Source of the DNA: Acidobacteriaceae bacterium
GTDB lineage: Bacteria; Acidobacteriota; Terriglobia; Terriglobales; Acidobacteriaceae
Assembly: GCA_003132825.1 (NCBI GenBank)
Contig: PKYX01000127.1
Span: forward strand, 11,286 to 36,107
DNA: 24,822 nucleotides
Reading direction: 5' to 3'
A program made the position numbers and the translations under genes. The notes under the pieces were generated by a model that made no database searches, had not been told where the DNA came from, and saw only the letters and a list, made by a program, of their open reading frames with translations. Positions 8,482 to 16,338 of this stretch are shown in pieces; position 1 is the first letter of the stretch, and each line of letters opens with the position of its first letter.

Positions 8482-9651
8482 TTAACTAAGTTGCTTGCGG
8501 AATCGCCAGATGCTGAGCGAAACCAAGACGAAGGTAAAAATCAACAACCCCAAGAAATTGGGCCAAAGAGCAACAAACCCGCTTCCTTTGAGCATGCCGC
8601 CACGAACGATGGTCGCGAAATGATGAATGGGATTGACGATCGTCACCGGCTGCATCCACCGCGGCATTGCTTCGACCGGATTGAGAGCTCCCGACAGAGA
8701 GGACAGGGGGGGGTTGATGAAAAAAGCAGTGAGCTGCGCCTGCTGCGCCGACTTGCTGAAAGTCGCAATGACAGTGCCCAGACTGATCCCGGACAAAATA
8801 CACAGCATCCCGCCAAACAGGACGTAGGGCAAGCTGCCATGAAACGGGATGTGGAATACGAGCTTGAGTACCGCGAGAGCCAGCAGCATCATTATGCAGA
8901 GCAAGGCAAACAGGGGCACGATCTTGGCGACTATGATTTCAGAGGTGCTTGCCGGGGACATCAGTAGTTGCTCCATCGTCCCGGCTTCTCGTTCCTTGAC
9001 CATTGCCGCGGATGCAACCAATGAACTGTTCAGGATTAGCAAGAGACCGAAAACACCGGTCGCAATGAACCAGGAGTCGACCAGGCCGGGGTTATACAAG
9101 AAAGCCGGCATGAGCTGCACTTGTCCTCGGCGGCTTATCTCGGATGCGGCCACCTGCCGAAGACTGGCATGAATGCCTTGGCTCTGCAGCCCTGCGGTGT
9201 AAGTTTGAACTATGCCCTCCGCATAGGCTTGACTGATGGTGGCGGTATTGGCGTTCGTGGCGTTCAGCAGGAACTGCACCGTGGTTGAATGTCCCCGACG
9301 CAGATCCCGGACATAGTCGTAGGGGATGACCACGCCTGCATCCAAGCGGGCCTGACTAATTGCACTCCCTAGTTGGCCCACCGAAAAGTAGTAGCCTCCG
9401 AGGCGGAAGCTTTTGCTCTCGGTGAGGGCCGCTACCAACTCCCGACTCTCCGGAGTTTGGCTCTCGTCGACGACACCAAGGCGAACATTGGACACCGCCG
9501 CGCTCAGCGCGAAGCCAAACAGCGTCAGTTGCAAGATAGGAGGAAGAATCAACGAAATCATGAGACGGCGGTCGCGCCGGATCTGGTTGAACTCTTTGCG
9601 AACGAGTGCGCGGACCCGATGATTAAGAACGTTTTGTAAGGGATTCGTCAT
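8482..9651 (-). CDS. ABC-2 type exporter permease (YbhR-like)
   Basis: A 389-residue inner-membrane permease. It has a first transmembrane helix at about residues 29-53, then a large extracytoplasmic domain (about 54-185), then five hydrophobic segments (about 194-216, 243-265, 277-298, 305-322 and 362-382). The cytoplasmic motif MVKEREAGTMEQLLMSP (217-233) is the hallmark of the ABC-2 (ABC2_membrane_3) family. It follows the first permease gene with a 4-bp gap and should form the transport pore as a heterodimer with it, driven by the double ATPase. YbhR is assigned by gene order only; the transported compound is not known. Confidence 0.93.
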   Translation of the reverse strand: MTNPLQNVLNHRVRALVRKEFNQIRRDRRLMISLILPPILQLTLFGFALSAAVSNVRLGVVDESQTPESRELVAALTESKSFRLGGYYFSVGQLGSAISQARLDAGVVIPYDYVRDLRRGHSTTVQFLLNATNANTATISQAYAEGIVQTYTAGLQSQGIHASLRQVAASEISRRGQVQLMPAFLYNPGLVDSWFIATGVFGLLLILNSSLVASAAMVKEREAGTMEQLLMSPASTSEIIVAKIVPLFALLCIMMLLALAVLKLVFHIPFHGSLPYVLFGGMLCILSGISLGTVIATFSKSAQQAQLTAFFINPPLSSLSGALNPVEAMPRWMQPVTIVNPIHHFATIVRGGMLKGSGFVALWPNFLGLLIFTFVLVSLSIWRFRKQLS

Positions 9652-9655
9652 TCGA

Positions 9656-10762
9656 TTACGCTTTGAGCTGCATGCGGCGCATGCTGTACCACCCCATCCC
9701 GTAGAAAACTGACCCGATGATGCCGATGATCGTGACCTTCCACCAAACGGCGGGCCAGCCGCCGCCTTGCAGCAGCGCGTCTCGCACGACCTCGATGTAG
9801 TAGCGGCCCCAGATGAAATTCGAGATCCAACGCAGTCCGGCAGGGATGTTCTCGATTGGAAAAATCAGGCCGGAGAGCAGAAACACCAACAGAAAGCCGC
9901 CGAGGGCAACCACTTGCATGGCGGCGACCTGGCTCGGAATCGTCGCTCCCACCATCGTCCCGAAGGCCGCCACGCAGAATGTGTAGAGAACGGTTGCGAC
10001 GATGAAGGGGGTTGGGTCGCCCGCCAGCGCCAAACCAAAGTATGTAAACAGAAGGACCAGCATGAGCACGCACTCGGCGAGCGCGACTACCATGAAGGCA
10101 AGAATCTTTCCCAGCAGGAATTCGTGCGCTGAGATGCTGGAGACATAAACTTGGAGAATTGTCTTCTGTTCCGACTCCTTTGCCATGGCGAGAGCGGCCA
10201 GCAGAGGGGGGAACATCGAAAGTCCCAGCACGAAAATTCCAGGACCGTAAAATTTCTTGGCGGATAGTCCTGGGTTGTACCAGAGGCGGATCGCCGTTTG
10301 GACCGGTGCGGCGTTCTGGGTGCCAGCGACACCTTGATTGTACGCACGGGCAATCTCATTGCCGTACCCCGCCATGAGCTTTGCGGTATTGGCGTCAGAG
10401 GCGTCCACCAGCAATTGCACAGGTGAGTTGGCTCCTCGCGCCATGTCCCTTCCGAAATGCACTGGTATGATCACGGCGGCCCGAGCCGTATTTGAGCTAA
10501 GGGCCTGTTCCGGTCGTCGATCGATCGGCCAGGACACGACATGGAGAGTAATGGAAGCGCGAATCGCGTCCACAAAATCACGCGAAGCGGGTGAATCATC
10601 AAAGTCCTGCACGATGACCGGCAGATTGTTTACCGTCAGGGAAAGACCCACACTCATCAGAAGCAACAAAACCAGCGGAAGCACCAGGGCGAGAGCCAGC
10701 GTCCGCCAGTCACGACGGATCTGAGTCAGCTCTTTGCGGGCTTGCGCAACTACACGTCTCAT
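9656..10762 (-). CDS. ABC-2 type exporter permease (YbhS-like)
   Basis: A 368-residue permease with the same plan as its partner: one helix at about residues 21-43, a periplasmic domain, and a C-terminal membrane bundle from about 170 to 360. The conserved MAKESEQKTILQVYVSS segment is the counterpart of the ABC-2 family KEREAGTMEQLL motif but is more degenerate. The start is supported by an AAGGAG ribosome site with 8 bases of spacing that overlaps the stop of the upstream ATPase gene, indicating coupling. It differs enough from the second permease to indicate a heterodimeric pore rather than recent duplication. Confidence 0.93.
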   Translation of the reverse strand: MRRVVAQARKELTQIRRDWRTLALALVLPLVLLLLMSVGLSLTVNNLPVIVQDFDDSPASRDFVDAIRASITLHVVSWPIDRRPEQALSSNTARAAVIIPVHFGRDMARGANSPVQLLVDASDANTAKLMAGYGNEIARAYNQGVAGTQNAAPVQTAIRLWYNPGLSAKKFYGPGIFVLGLSMFPPLLAALAMAKESEQKTILQVYVSSISAHEFLLGKILAFMVVALAECVLMLVLLFTYFGLALAGDPTPFIVATVLYTFCVAAFGTMVGATIPSQVAAMQVVALGGFLLVFLLSGLIFPIENIPAGLRWISNFIWGRYYIEVVRDALLQGGGWPAVWWKVTIIGIIGSVFYGMGWYSMRRMQLKA

Positions 10763-10774
10763 CGTATGCGCTCC

Positions 10775-12757
10775 TTACTCTTCCGCTGTAACCTTTCCCT
10801 GCTGGCGCGCTTTTTCTATCACGTTGATGAATACGTCTTCGAGGGAAAAGGGTTCTTCGCGGGCGCTGATGATCCGGATTCCATTGCTCTCGAGCTTCTC
10901 TGTCGTGGTTCGCTGGCCTGCCTCAACATCTTCATCGGTGACGACATGAAGCCGATCGCCGAAGCGGGAGACTCGCCAACGCTCGCTGTCGCTCTTGAGG
11001 AGGTCGGCGGCGCGTTGCGGTTGATCGACGATGAATTCAAGCAAATGGCCGGTTTGTGCGCTCTTGATGCCGCTCGGAGTTCCTTCCGCCACAAGTTCTC
11101 CGCCGGCCATGAATCCCAAGCGGTTACATTGTTCGGACTCTTCGAGGTAGTGCGTAGTCACAAGAATCGCTGTGCCCGCATCTGCCAAGCGGTTGATCAT
11201 CACCCAGAAAGCTCGCCGCGCCAGAGGATCAACCCCAGAGGTCGGCTCATCGAGGAAGAGCACGCTCGGTTCGTGCATGATGGCGGCGCCGAAGGCAACG
11301 CGCTGCTTCCAGCCTCCAGGCAGGCTGCCAGTGATCTGGTCTTCCTTGCCTCCGAGCCCCGAGAACGACAGCACCCAGCGGATCTTCTCGTCGCGCTCTT
11401 TCTCGGGCACGCCATAAACGCCCGCGAAAAAGCTGAGATTTTCTCGGATGGTCATATCGTTGTAGAGTGAGAACTTCTGCGACATGTAACCGATCTGCTG
11501 GCGAATGCTTTGCGAGCGGAGGTTGCCTTGCTTGCCGGCCAGCCGCATGCCTCCGCTTGTGGCCTCCAGCAGTCCGCATAACATCCGGATCGTGGTTGTC
11601 TTGCCAGCCCCGTTGGCGCCCAGCAGGCCGTAGATTTCTCCGTAACGGATTTCAAGGGTCACGTTCTTCACCGCGGTGAACGCACCGAACTGTTTCGTCA
11701 GATTGTCCGCTCCGATCGCAGTTTGGCCGCGCAGGTTCGAGTGGTCATGGCGCCCGGGAAACGGTAACTCCTTCGAGTCCTCACCCAGAGCTCGCAGGCT
11801 GGCAACGAACACGTTCTCGAGAGTCGGCTCATCGATGCGAACGTCGCTAACCTGCAGGCCGGCTTTGCTGCTCAGGTCCGCAACCAGTCGGCGCGCTTTC
11901 CCCGGATCATGCGCCAGGACATCCAGGCGGTCACCAAAACGCTCCACATCCATGATGTCTTGCTGCGGACCGGACACCTCTGACAGCAGGCGCTCCGCTT
12001 TGCTCAAGTCGTCGACGCGGACTTCCAGCCGCTTGGCGCCCAGACTTTCTCGTAATTCGGCCGACGTGCCGATTTGCCGGATCTCGCCTTTGTGGATGAG
12101 CGCGATCCGATTGCACCTCTCGGCCTCATCCAGGTACGGCGTCGAGATCAGGATGGATAAGCCATCGGCAGCCAGATGCGCCAGGGCGTCCCAAAACTCG
12201 CGCCGCGATACTGGGTCCACGCCGGTTGTAGGCTCATCGAGCACGAGCACCCGCGGTTGAGGCACCAAAGCACAAGCCAGCGAAAGTTTCTGCTTCATTC
12301 CGCCGCTTAGCTGGCCGGCCAGCCGGTTGGAGAAGCGATCCATGTCGAACATTTGCAGATAGTGGAGGCCACGCTTCACGATGTCGTCGGATGCAACCCG
12401 GCGCAAATCTCCGACGTAGCGGATGTTTTCCGAAACCGTAAGATCGGGGTACAAGCTGAATGCTTGACTCAGATAGCCTGTCTGGGAGCGTGCCTCGCGG
12501 GCGGGCCGGCCAAAAATCTCGGCCGATCCCGCGCTCGCTTCCATGACCCCGGCGAGGATCTGGAAGGTCGAAGTCTTTCCCGCACCATCGGGGCCGATCA
12601 AGCCGAAGATCTGGCCTTGGCCAACCTCAAAACTAATTCCGCGCACGGCTTCGAGCGGGCCGTAGCGCTTCCACAGCCCGGTGATTCGAATGGCCGTCGC
12701 TTCCGAACCATTGGAGCCACTTCTGAAGGTTAACGGAGTGGAAGTCGCGGTCGTCAT
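10775..12757 (-). CDS. ABC exporter ATPase with two nucleotide-binding domains (YbhF-like)
   Basis: A 660-residue cytoplasmic ATPase with two fused NBDs. NBD1 (about 23-320) has Walker A GPDGAGKT (55-62), signature LSGGM (150-154) and Walker B VLVLDEP (170-176). NBD2 (about 345-655) has Walker A GANGAGKT (380-387), signature LPGGW (479-483) and Walker B VLFLDEP (499-505). The two sites are not equivalent: the switch histidine H536 is present in NBD2 (TTHYLEE), but NBD1 has P207 in that position (STPYLDE), and the NBD2 signature has Pro in place of Ser. Because ABC sites are shared between domains, both losses fall on one composite site. A linker rich in charged residues joins the halves. The ATG overlaps the stop of the adaptor gene (ATGA). 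Confidence 0.95.
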   Translation of the reverse strand: MTTATSTPLTFRSGSNGSEATAIRITGLWKRYGPLEAVRGISFEVGQGQIFGLIGPDGAGKTSTFQILAGVMEASAGSAEIFGRPAREARSQTGYLSQAFSLYPDLTVSENIRYVGDLRRVASDDIVKRGLHYLQMFDMDRFSNRLAGQLSGGMKQKLSLACALVPQPRVLVLDEPTTGVDPVSRREFWDALAHLAADGLSILISTPYLDEAERCNRIALIHKGEIRQIGTSAELRESLGAKRLEVRVDDLSKAERLLSEVSGPQQDIMDVERFGDRLDVLAHDPGKARRLVADLSSKAGLQVSDVRIDEPTLENVFVASLRALGEDSKELPFPGRHDHSNLRGQTAIGADNLTKQFGAFTAVKNVTLEIRYGEIYGLLGANGAGKTTTIRMLCGLLEATSGGMRLAGKQGNLRSQSIRQQIGYMSQKFSLYNDMTIRENLSFFAGVYGVPEKERDEKIRWVLSFSGLGGKEDQITGSLPGGWKQRVAFGAAIMHEPSVLFLDEPTSGVDPLARRAFWVMINRLADAGTAILVTTHYLEESEQCNRLGFMAGGELVAEGTPSGIKSAQTGHLLEFIVDQPQRAADLLKSDSERWRVSRFGDRLHVVTDEDVEAGQRTTTEKLESNGIRIISAREEPFSLEDVFINVIEKARQQGKVTAEE

Positions 12758-14157
12758 TTGCGCTTTTCTTCCGGCCAGCGATCGCCCGCCGCTAGGATTT
12801 CCCCGTCCGCCGGCATCCCCGGTTTGGCGTATCCCAGCGCTGCTTTCAGTTCGAGCTTTACCCCGACCACCTGTTTGACCCGGTCGTCACGGAAATAGGT
12901 GTTCTCGGGAGTGAACGTGGCTTGCGGGTCAATGCGTGAAACGTATGCTTCGATGGGCTGCGTGGGATTCGAATCAAGATACACGCGTGCCGCCTGGCCG
13001 GCTTTGATCTTGCCGATCTGCCCCTCGGGAACAAAACCTCGCAGGTACACCTTGCTGAGATCCAACAGAGTGATGACCGGGGTTCCGGCGGTAATCATCT
13101 CCCCCGGCTCTGCCACGCGCGTGACCACCGTTCCGTCAAAGGGAGCCTTCACGGTCAGATCCTGGCGATTTTCCCGCGCCTCAGTGAGCTGCGCCTGGGC
13201 CTGACCAACCGTCGCCATCGCGTCGGCAATCGCTGCCTGTTGTTGCGCAAGCTGCATGTTCACTCCGGCTACGCGGCGCTTGGCACCGGCCACAGCAGCC
13301 GCCTGTTGGTCCGCGGTTGCCACCGCCTGTTTTCCTTGACGCTCGGATACGGCTCCCGATTGTGCCAATCGCGTGTAGGCCTCTTTATCAAACTGTGCAA
13401 TATTGCGGGCGGCTTCTTGCTGAGCCACGTTCTCCTCTTCTTGCCGTAATTGTTCCTCGAGCACCGAGATCTGGTCTCGTGCGGACCCGGCCTTAGCTTC
13501 CGCTTGCTGAAGCTCGGCGCGCGCTTGCTCGACGCGTGCCCTCAATTGCTCGTCGTCGAGCACCGCGATGATGTCTCCCGTCGATACGCTGTCTCCCTCG
13601 CGCACTCGGATTTCGAGAATGCGGCCGCTCGCCTTGGGGGACACCGCCGAGTCGTCCCCTTCGATTCGACCGCTGAGCTGCACGATGTTTGCCGGTATCG
13701 GCGGGGCGGAGAAAAACACCTTCCAAACACCGAACCCAACGGCGGCAAGAACCAGAATGACAACCAACGGAACAAGCAGGCGACGGGCCATCGAGCGGGG
13801 CGGCTTCGCCGCCACAGGCGCAGCTGGCGGTTTTGCTTGCGGCTGTGGTGGGGGTGTCTGCGCTTTCGTCGCAGCAGGCGGCGAAGTTGGCTGCGGGGGG
13901 TTCACGGCCACAGGAGCAGATTGCGAATTTTCTTGGGGCGGCTGCGAATTGGAGCCCAGACTTCCCAAAGCCGCAATGGCTGCATCCAGACTCTTGACGT
14001 CCTTCTGTGCTCGTTCCCGTTCTTGCTTCAACTGCCGGACCACTCCCGACACGTTTCCCAGCGCAGGCGCAGGTTGTGGATTTGGCCGGGGTTCTGGTTG
14101 CGGTTGATCTTGCTTCGGAGGCTCTAGAGGTTTCTCGATCACTGGCTGTTCCGCCAT
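12754..14157 (-). CDS. HlyD-family periplasmic adaptor (YbhG-like) with long Pro-rich N-terminus
   Basis: A 467-residue membrane-fusion protein linking the inner-membrane ABC transporter to the TolC channel. Its single membrane helix is at about 127-149, unusually far from the N-terminus. The preceding 126 residues are Pro/Gln/Ala-rich apart from a charged helix at about 37-65 (RQLKQERERAQKDVKSLDAA) and are predicted cytoplasmic. After the helix come the first lipoyl half (about 158-203, SGRIEGDDSAVSPKASGRI), a long coiled coil (about 205-330, Gln/Ala/Glu-rich), the second lipoyl half (VKAPFDGTVVTRVAEPGE) and a beta-barrel region ending with PGMPADGEI. An AGGTGG sequence at 14161-14166 precedes the ATG, inside the end of the TetR gene, and the two genes overlap by 19 bp. 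Confidence 0.95.
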   Translation of the reverse strand: MAEQPVIEKPLEPPKQDQPQPEPRPNPQPAPALGNVSGVVRQLKQERERAQKDVKSLDAAIAALGSLGSNSQPPQENSQSAPVAVNPPQPTSPPAATKAQTPPPQPQAKPPAAPVAAKPPRSMARRLLVPLVVILVLAAVGFGVWKVFFSAPPIPANIVQLSGRIEGDDSAVSPKASGRILEIRVREGDSVSTGDIIAVLDDEQLRARVEQARAELQQAEAKAGSARDQISVLEEQLRQEEENVAQQEAARNIAQFDKEAYTRLAQSGAVSERQGKQAVATADQQAAAVAGAKRRVAGVNMQLAQQQAAIADAMATVGQAQAQLTEARENRQDLTVKAPFDGTVVTRVAEPGEMITAGTPVITLLDLSKVYLRGFVPEGQIGKIKAGQAARVYLDSNPTQPIEAYVSRIDPQATFTPENTYFRDDRVKQVVGVKLELKAALGYAKPGMPADGEILAAGDRWPEEKRK

Positions 14158-14864
14158 TTCCCACCTCGCTTGCTCGGCACGGGAGCTTGCCGACCCGCAG
14201 AATTTCCTTGTCGAAGATATGCCAGCGAAAAGTCCCAGATATGCTCAGCGATCCGGTCCACTTGCTGAGGCGTCATCTCTAACTCCGGCCACAGCCGAGT
14301 CAGCAGTGGACCCGCCAGAACATAAACAAGAATTTGTCCCATGACGCTGTGGGCGCATAGCCGGGTCTTCTCATCCTTCGGAGGCAAATCGATGATTCTT
14401 CCGATCAGTTCGAGGAGTCGCTGGTAAATCGGCCGGGACACTTCGTTGACGACTCGCGACAGTACCGGCGTGGGCTGCAGCAGTTCGTGCACGATGATTC
14501 GGAAGTGCCAGTCCTGCAGGTGTGGTCGGGTCACGCTTTCTAGGCGAGCCTTGATGACCGCCCGCAAGATGTCTTCCGGAAGTGCATCCTGATCAAGTGC
14601 GCTGTGGATTGCATCCACACGCGCCGCCCGCACTGATTGCTGCAGAACTTCGGTGTACAGACCCAGTTTGTCGCCGAAATGATAGTTGACCGCTGCGATA
14701 TTGGCGCCCGAGCGCTTGACGATTTCCCGCACCGTGGTCGCCTGATAGCCGTGCTCGGCGAAGACGTGACCGGCGGCTTCGACCAACTTCTCCCGCGTTG
14801 AAGCAGTGGCCACCGGTTCGGACCGTCTCCGTTTTCGCCTTCGAACCGATTTCACTGGGGGCAT
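14139..14864 (-). CDS. TetR-family repressor (CecR-like) of the exporter operon
   Basis: A 241-residue regulator. After a very basic N-terminal tail (KSVRRRKRRR) comes a TetR helix-turn-helix domain at about residues 20-70: TREKLVEAAGHVFAEHGYQAT, TVREIVKRSGANIAAVNYHFGDK. The C-terminal domain is long and resembles the DUF1956 type seen in E. coli CecR, which controls the ybhGFSR exporter genes. This is the first gene of the exporter operon, overlapping the adaptor by 19 bp, so it very likely represses its own operon and responds to an exported compound. Either the ATG at 14864 or the GTG at 14870 could be the start. No ribosome site precedes either, and the sequence directly upstream is a 13-bp palindrome. 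I chose the ATG as the stronger codon. Confidence 0.9.
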   Translation of the reverse strand: MPPVKSVRRRKRRRSEPVATASTREKLVEAAGHVFAEHGYQATTVREIVKRSGANIAAVNYHFGDKLGLYTEVLQQSVRAARVDAIHSALDQDALPEDILRAVIKARLESVTRPHLQDWHFRIIVHELLQPTPVLSRVVNEVSRPIYQRLLELIGRIIDLPPKDEKTRLCAHSVMGQILVYVLAGPLLTRLWPELEMTPQQVDRIAEHIWDFSLAYLRQGNSAGRQAPVPSKRGGKWRNSQ

Positions 14865-14870
14865 AAACAC

Positions 14871-14883
14871 ATGTTTAAAACAT
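14871..14883. promoter_or_regulatory. Candidate TetR-type operator, 13-bp palindrome
   Basis: The sequence is ATGTTT-A-AAACAT: two perfect 6-base arms around one base, with three further matching pairs after a 3-base interruption on each side (14865-14867 with 14887-14889). It lies immediately before the tetR start and overlaps the best -10 candidate for the operon. This is the usual place for an autorepressor operator. Binding is inferred. Confidence 0.5.
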
Positions 14884-14907
14884 ACATTTGAATCCTTATC
14901 TTGGCAG
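14879..14907 (-). promoter_or_regulatory. Putative promoter of the exporter operon
   Basis: On the minus strand, CTGCCA (14902-14907) and TATGTT (14879-14884) are separated by 17 bases. Each matches 4 of 6 consensus positions. The -10 overlaps the palindrome at 14871-14883. If correct, the transcript would begin only about 8 bases before the ATG at 14864. Moderate to weak support. Confidence 0.35.
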
Positions 14908-14908
14908 A

Positions 14909-14922
14909 TTCGTGATCACGAA
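14909..14922. promoter_or_regulatory. Perfect 14-bp palindrome upstream of the exporter promoter
   Basis: TTCGTGATCACGAA is self-complementary over all 14 bases and sits just upstream of the putative -35 box. A palindrome of this length is expected about once or twice by chance in a window this size, so the meaning comes from its place in a promoter region. It could be a second repressor site or an activator site. Confidence 0.35.
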
Positions 14923-15437
14923 AGATGTTCACTGTTGCTCACAATTACAAGAAACCGCGGGTGGCCGCGATGAAGCCTGCCGTTTGGCTCATCGGCAGAT
15001 CCAAGAACTTGGAAGGTAACGAAGGTAACGACTGGCATTCGCATGGTTCTCGGGCCGGGCCAGCACCGCCGGGGTCTGATCGTGGCCCCACGCGCGCGCT
15101 CTTAAACTTCGCCGGGAGACGGCTGGGCAGTATCAGGGTCGGGGGGCGCGGCGGTAGCGTGGGCGTCGGGTATGGAAAGAAGCCGAGCCCTTTGGGAGTC
15201 CGGCTGCAGCGTGGGTTCGGGATAGGGTACGGTACCGCGGTCGGGAAGGTCCGAACCTGGGGATTTCCGACACTCAACGATGACTGCCCGTCGGACGCTG
15301 CGGACGGGAAACACAGTGCCGGTCAAAACGGTTCTAAGAACGGCCTACCCATTTCCCCAGGCTCAAACCGAGTGCAACGGTTCGGGCTGCAAGGCAGCGC
15401 GGCATGACACCGACCTCGACTCGTTCGGCATACAGTC
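14923..15437. other. Intergenic region without a supported gene
   Basis: This stretch of about 515 bases lies between the exporter operon promoter and the end of the VIT transporter gene. It holds a 9-bp tandem duplication (GAAGGTAAC twice, 15012-15029) and very GC-rich sequence around 15050-15230. Open frames on both strands (for example 14925-15407 plus and 14945-15277 minus) have Pro/Gly/Arg-rich, non-protein-like composition. I see no RNA gene. Confidence 0.5.
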
Positions 15438-16139
15438 CTACACTGGCGCGACTGCTCCGAACAACGACCCGACGCCCGCGGTCACCGCCATGGCCAGCGC
15501 ACCCCAGAACGCGACCCGCATTGCGCCCATGGTTACGCTTGCGCCACCCACGCGTGCGGCCAATCCACCCAGAACAGCGAGGAACACCAGTGAAGTTCCG
15601 GAGACCAGGGGGATCAGCCCCGCCGCCGGTGCCAGGGCAGTGACCAAGAGCGGTATGGCGGCTCCAACCGCGAAACTGGCCGCCGATGCCAACGCAGCCT
15701 GGATCGGACGCGCACGGAGAGTCTCGGAGATACCGAGTTCGTCGCGCGCGTGCGCGCCTACCGCATCATGGGCCATCAGCTGCTCGGCGACCTGTTTCGC
15801 GAGCGAAGGATCGAGCCCGCGAGCGACGTAGATTGCCATCAGCTCTTTATGTTCGCCCTGGTCGTCCGCTGTGATTTCCGCGCGCTCTAGCCTGAGGTCG
15901 GCCTTTTCGGTGTCGGCCTGGGAGTGAACCGACACGTACTCCCCGGCGGCCATCGACATAGCCCCAGCCACTAGGCCGGCGACCCCTGCGACCAATACGT
16001 TGCTGGGCGTCGAATGCGCAGCTGCGACGCCCAGCACCAGACTTGATGTCGAAAGGATGCCGTCGTTCGCGCCCAATACCGTCGCGCGTAGCCAGCCGAC
16101 GCGTCCTGTTCGGTGTCGTTGCTTGTTGCCTAAGGTCAT
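15438..16139 (-). CDS. VIT1/CCC1-family iron/manganese transporter
   Basis: A 233-residue membrane protein of the vacuolar-iron-transporter family, which exports Fe2+ or Mn2+ from the cytoplasm. The N-terminal signature is LRATVLGANDGILSTSSLVLG (about 17-37), followed by a second helix with AGAMSMAAGEYVSVHSQADTE (about 58-78). A cytoplasmic helical stretch (about 80-145) carries the acidic residues used for metal transfer in this family (EKADLRLERAEI and further Glu/Asp). Three C-terminal helices lie at about 151-168, 172-196 and 208-231. An AGGAAG sequence upstream of the ATG is the likely ribosome site. No iron or manganese regulator is adjacent. The metal cannot be decided from sequence. 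Confidence 0.92.
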   Translation of the reverse strand: MTLGNKQRHRTGRVGWLRATVLGANDGILSTSSLVLGVAAAHSTPSNVLVAGVAGLVAGAMSMAAGEYVSVHSQADTEKADLRLERAEITADDQGEHKELMAIYVARGLDPSLAKQVAEQLMAHDAVGAHARDELGISETLRARPIQAALASAASFAVGAAIPLLVTALAPAAGLIPLVSGTSLVFLAVLGGLAARVGGASVTMGAMRVAFWGALAMAVTAGVGSLFGAVAPV

Positions 16140-16237
16140 TCTGGGGAACTTCCTCGATCTGGGACCTGCTGGAAGCCTCGAAATCCTCTTATCTCGGAAG
16201 TCGACTTAGATTTCTCGCAATTTCGACTATGCAACGA

Positions 16238-16270
16238 AGCGCGCCCGAGAAGCTGTGCAACCGGCGCGCT
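16238..16270. repeat. Inverted repeat in the VIT upstream region
   Basis: Perfect 8-base arms AGCGCGCC (16238-16245) and GGCGCGCT (16263-16270) enclose 17 bases. It lies between the end of the TPR gene and the VIT gene, about 100 bases before the VIT start. No T-run follows on either strand, so it is not a classic terminator. It could be a processing or regulatory stem. Confidence 0.3.
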
Positions 16271-16338
16271 CTGCCGTGACCGGTCCGAAGCATTCTAGTC
16301 GCCCGAAATGAAAGGGTGCTATACGGGACTACTCCCCA

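Noticed and set aside
14925..15407. Open frames on both strands in the gap before the VIT gene
   Set aside because: Pro/Gly/Arg-rich, no domain, no ribosome site, and they overlap each other in opposite strands.
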